From positions 1-34,122 of the forward strand of contig NZ_JAEUPY010000850.1 in the NCBI RefSeq assembly GCF_016790065.1: a DNA stretch of 34,122 nucleotides. Reading direction: 5' to 3'. How positions within the stretch are numbered: position 1 is the first letter of the stretch; the number at the start of each line of letters is the position of its first letter. A model generated the notes under the pieces. The model was not told the DNA's origin. It saw only the letters and a list, made by a program, of their open reading frames with translations, and did not search any database. This document shows, in pieces, positions 31,554-34,122 of the stretch. This stretch comes from Steroidobacter sp. GTDB lineage: Bacteria > Pseudomonadota > Gammaproteobacteria > Steroidobacterales > Steroidobacteraceae. Made by a program: the position numbers and the translations under genes.

Positions 31554-32288
31554 CTATGCAGCTGCTCTGCTGAGCCGTTGGTAACACACTGACAGCAGCG
31601 CGATTTCCAGTGGCAGGAACAACCAAAACAGTAGATTCGCTGCCACGATGTAGTCGGCGTCGATGGAGAACGAGCTCGCCAGCCAGCGTTGCACCAAATG
31701 GAATAGCCACGGAGCGATGCCGACCAACAGCAGCAAGCGCAGACCATGGCCCTGGGTGAGCTGCCAGGCTTGGCTGGCAAGGAGCCGGCGGTCCACCGCA
31801 GCGGCAGGTAAGCAAACGGCATAGCGACACGTGACGTACAGCGCGGGAAGGAACGTCAGCCAAGTGAGTGTCACTGCTAGATCGCTGTTCGCTGGGGCCG
31901 TGTTAGGCGCGAGGGCTGACAGCGGGATGAAGATCGCCATGTTGCCCAATAGCTGCAGCAGACTGATCGTGACGAACAGTGCGACTGCTGTGCACAGAAA
32001 GCGCCAGTCGCGAGCAGCGGTGCCGGAGCTGCCCAATGGTGGAACGGATTCAGGACCCAACAGGATGACTCGATGGCATGAATGCGCGGCCAGCGTCATC
32101 AAGAAGCCTTGCGCTACCCAAAGTAGCAAGAACAGCGGCTTTTGGTTCGCCGTGAGCCGGAACCAAACATACAGAATCACCGCATGCGCCAGCGCAGGTA
32201 GCGCAATTACGCGCATCAAGTCCGGGAATAGCTGTCTATAACGTTGTACGGCGGCAGCGACGATGGCAAGGATGGGGAGTCGTTCCAT
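31554..32288 (-). CDS. Polytopic membrane protein of unknown function
   Basis: This 244-residue protein has about six hydrophobic segments (near residues 25-48, 50-72, 98-122, 138-160, 180-200 and 210-235) and no signal peptide, so it is an inner-membrane protein. I do not recognise a family. The segment PALYVTCRYAVCLPAAAVDR followed by a Trp/Gln stretch resembles the membrane-protein type seen in some DUF4013/YciC-like proteins, but that is weak. It starts 12 bases after the ABC exporter stop on the same strand, so the two are probably co-transcribed and may work together. The ATG start follows directly. Confidence 0.75.
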   Translation of the reverse strand: MERLPILAIVAAAVQRYRQLFPDLMRVIALPALAHAVILYVWFRLTANQKPLFLLLWVAQGFLMTLAAHSCHRVILLGPESVPPLGSSGTAARDWRFLCTAVALFVTISLLQLLGNMAIFIPLSALAPNTAPANSDLAVTLTWLTFLPALYVTCRYAVCLPAAAVDRRLLASQAWQLTQGHGLRLLLLVGIAPWLFHLVQRWLASSFSIDADYIVAANLLFWLFLPLEIALLSVCYQRLSRAAA

Positions 32289-32300
32289 GACCCTACGTGA

Positions 32301-34097
32301 TTACGCTGCGGTAGCTGGCGAGCTACCGCTTAGATCGGCGAACTGCAGCGCTGCGAGGCGAGCGTAGAGCTCGTTGCTTGCGAGCAGTTGCGAGTGAGTG
32401 CCGATGTCGACGATGCGGCCGTGGTCCAGCACGACGATGCGGTCGGCTTTCAGGATGGTCGCCAGGCGATGCGCGATTACCAGCGTGGTGCGATGTTGCA
32501 TCAGCCGTTCCAGCGCTTCCTGCACGTAACGTTCGCTCTCGGCGTCCAGCGAACTGGTGGCTTCGTCCAACAATAAAATCGGCGGATCTTTCAGCAAAGC
32601 GCGAGCGATGGCGATGCGTTGGCGTTGGCCGCCGGACAGGCGAGTGCCTTTTTCGCCGAGGAACGTGTCGTAGCCTTGCGGTAGTTCACTGAGGAAGTCG
32701 TGAGCACCGGCGGCGCGAGCGGCGGCTTCGATGTCGGCATCGGAGGCACTAGGGCGGCCGTAGCGAATGTTTTCTCGAGCACTCGCGCCGAACAGCACGG
32801 TTTCCTGCGGCACCAATCCAATGCGTGCGCGCACGTCTTCGGGCCGGGCTTTAGAAATGTCCACGCCGTCGATGACGACGCGACCGCTGGCCGGGTCGTA
32901 GAACCGCAGCAGCAGTTGAAACGTGGTGCTCTTGCCGGCGCCGGAAGGGCCGACGAACGCCACCGTCTCGCCGGGCTCGATGGTCAACGATAAATGATCG
33001 AGCGCGAGCGTTTCGGGCCGCGAGGGATATCGGAACGACACACCTTCGAACCCAATGCGTCCCACTGGCGGCGAAGGAAACTCCTGCGGCTGAGGCGGAG
33101 CGACGATGTTCGGCGTGGCAACCTTCAGCTCCATCAAGCGCTCCATGGCGCCGGCCGCACGCTGCACTTCGCCCCACATCTCGCTCAACGTCGCGGCGCT
33201 GACGGCGACCAACACGGCGTAGATCAAGAACTGGCTGAGTTCGCCGCCCGTCATCTCTTTGTCGAGCACGCGATGCGCGCCCTGCCACAACACAAAGGTG
33301 ATGGCGCCGAAAATCATCATCGTGCCGATGGCGGTCATCACCGCTCGCACTTTGGAGCGGCGGATCGCCACGACGAACGACTCTTCAACCGCTTTGCTGT
33401 AACGCTGCGTATGCAGGCCTTCCAGCGTGAACGCCTGCACCGTCTGAATCGCGTTCAACGTCTCACCGGCCAACCCGCTGGTGTCCGCCACTTTGTCCTG
33501 CGACTCGCGCGACAAGGTGCGCAGCTTGCGGCCCACGATGATGATGGGCGCGATGACCAGAGGAATCAGCACCACGATCATGCCGGCCAGCGACGGGCTG
33601 GTCGCGATCATCAATATCAACGCACCGGTCATCTGCACGGCCGAGCGCAACGTCATGGACAGATTGACGCCGGCGATGCCTTGCACGACCGTCGTGTCGG
33701 TGGTCAGTCGCGATAAAACTTCGCCGGTGCGCGTGACTTCGAAGAACGTCGGGTCCATGCGCACCACGCGCGAATAGACATCCGCTCGCAAGTCAGCGAC
33801 CACTCGCTCACCCAGCCAGGTCACGAAATAGAAGCGCGCCGCTGCGAACACGCCGAACACAGCCGCGGCGGCGAGAAATGCGACGAAGTAAGTATTGATG
33901 GTGGCAGCGTCCTGCGCCGCCATGCCGTGATCGATGAGATCGCGAAACGCCATCGGCACCGCCAGCGCCGCGCCGGCCGCGACCAGCAGTGCGAGCATCG
34001 CCAGCGTCAGGATGCCGGAATACTTGCGCAGGTACGGCCACAGCTCTCGCAGCGGCCGCAACGAGGAGGCCTTCGGTCTTTCCGGGTTGGCTGACAT
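32301..34097 (-). CDS. MsbA-like ABC exporter (fused membrane and ATPase domains)
   Basis: This 598-residue half-transporter has an N-terminal six-helix ABC transmembrane domain (about residues 20-325, including RTGEVLSRLTTDTTVVQGI) and a C-terminal ATPase. The ATPase has Walker A GPSGAGKST, Q-loop GLVPQETVLF, signature LSGGQRQRIAIARAL, Walker B ILLLDEATSSLD and the switch His in VIAHRLATI. It is expected to work as a homodimer exporting lipid-like, peptide or drug substrates from the cytoplasm. The ATG at 34097 gives a normal length. The 25 bases beyond are too few to define the promoter. It sits about 16 kb from the precursor-like peptide on the same strand, and nothing in the sequence ties it to that cluster. 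Confidence 0.93.
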   Translation of the reverse strand: MSANPERPKASSLRPLRELWPYLRKYSGILTLAMLALLVAAGAALAVPMAFRDLIDHGMAAQDAATINTYFVAFLAAAAVFGVFAAARFYFVTWLGERVVADLRADVYSRVVRMDPTFFEVTRTGEVLSRLTTDTTVVQGIAGVNLSMTLRSAVQMTGALILMIATSPSLAGMIVVLIPLVIAPIIIVGRKLRTLSRESQDKVADTSGLAGETLNAIQTVQAFTLEGLHTQRYSKAVEESFVVAIRRSKVRAVMTAIGTMMIFGAITFVLWQGAHRVLDKEMTGGELSQFLIYAVLVAVSAATLSEMWGEVQRAAGAMERLMELKVATPNIVAPPQPQEFPSPPVGRIGFEGVSFRYPSRPETLALDHLSLTIEPGETVAFVGPSGAGKSTTFQLLLRFYDPASGRVVIDGVDISKARPEDVRARIGLVPQETVLFGASARENIRYGRPSASDADIEAAARAAGAHDFLSELPQGYDTFLGEKGTRLSGGQRQRIAIARALLKDPPILLLDEATSSLDAESERYVQEALERLMQHRTTLVIAHRLATILKADRIVVLDHGRIVDIGTHSQLLASNELYARLAALQFADLSGSSPATAA

Positions 34098-34122
34098 GCG
34101 CGGGCAAACGTCCCTATCGAAT

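Noticed and set aside
32301-34097. The ABC exporter as the lasso-type peptide exporter (McjD-like)
   Set aside because: The family fits loosely, but it is about 16 kb away, separated by many unrelated operons, and its ATPase and membrane domains are equally typical of MsbA-like lipid or drug exporters.
1-34122. CRISPR arrays, tRNA or rRNA genes, insertion sequences, phage attachment sites
   Set aside because: Reading both strands I saw no regularly spaced repeats, cloverleaf-like sequences, transposase motifs or terminal inverted repeats with target duplications.

Overview
The window is 34.1 kb of gene-dense, GC-rich chromosome from a Gram-negative bacterium. TonB-dependent transport, an OprB-type porin, Tat- and Sec-exported proteins and GTG/TTG starts preceded by good Shine-Dalgarno sequences are all present. 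The gene content (KdpFABC, a UvrA2-type protein, an IorAB-like oxidoreductase, CysI followed by a DUF934 protein, a lasso-type cyclase with a TonB receptor) suggests a gammaproteobacterium near Xanthomonadales/Nevskiales/Steroidobacterales. That placement is inference, because no rRNA or other phylogenetic marker is in view. I saw no tRNA, rRNA, CRISPR array, insertion sequence or phage gene.

Region by region: (1) 1-4856: end of a universal stress protein, then the high-affinity potassium pump kdpFABC. A likely KdpE-type box lies upstream, and a 35-codon membrane micro-ORF precedes kdpF with an ATGA overlap. kdpDE is not downstream. (2) 4853-10546: an exported cupin divergent from a MocR-type regulator, then a zinc-free MDR reductase with a signal peptide, then a UvrA2-like ATPase lacking the UvrB-binding region. 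(3) 10599-19220: a D-threonine aldolase/D-serine dehydratase-like PLP enzyme, a large TonB-dependent receptor, a lasso-peptide-cyclase-like asparagine synthetase homologue, a 41-aa precursor-like peptide, an OprB-type porin and a TonB-like protein. (4) 19437-21049: a PF10118-type di-metal protein divergent from a TetR regulator, with a clear palindromic operator between them. (5) 21167-23526: a soluble GAF-GAF histidine kinase overlapping its NarL-type response regulator. (6) 23536-26308: a two-subunit molybdenum hydroxylase. (7) 26499-30666: a ferredoxin-NADP reductase-like flavoprotein, TesB thioesterase, CysI-like sulfite/nitrite reductase and a DUF934 protein. (8) 30707-34097: a toxin-antitoxin-like nucleotidyltransferase pair, an unknown polytopic membrane protein and an MsbA-like ABC exporter.

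The most unusual locus is 14885-16941 on the minus strand. A tiny gene with an excellent ribosome binding site encodes a peptide whose first 19 residues look like a proteobacterial lasso leader (DLGDA...ETK). It is followed by a perfect 11-bp hairpin and then a lasso-cyclase-like protein. No leader peptidase (B2), RRE protein (B1), dedicated exporter or isopeptidase is visible anywhere in the window. The predicted core would begin with Gln rather than Gly, and its first acidic residue is at position 10 rather than 7-9. This is either a lasso system completed in trans or a variant RiPP. The convergent TonB receptor, whose stop codon overlaps the cyclase stop, may handle the product.

Starts were chosen by ribosome binding site, leader and promoter logic, and alternatives are given where they matter. 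All family assignments come from reading motifs by eye; no database search was run.
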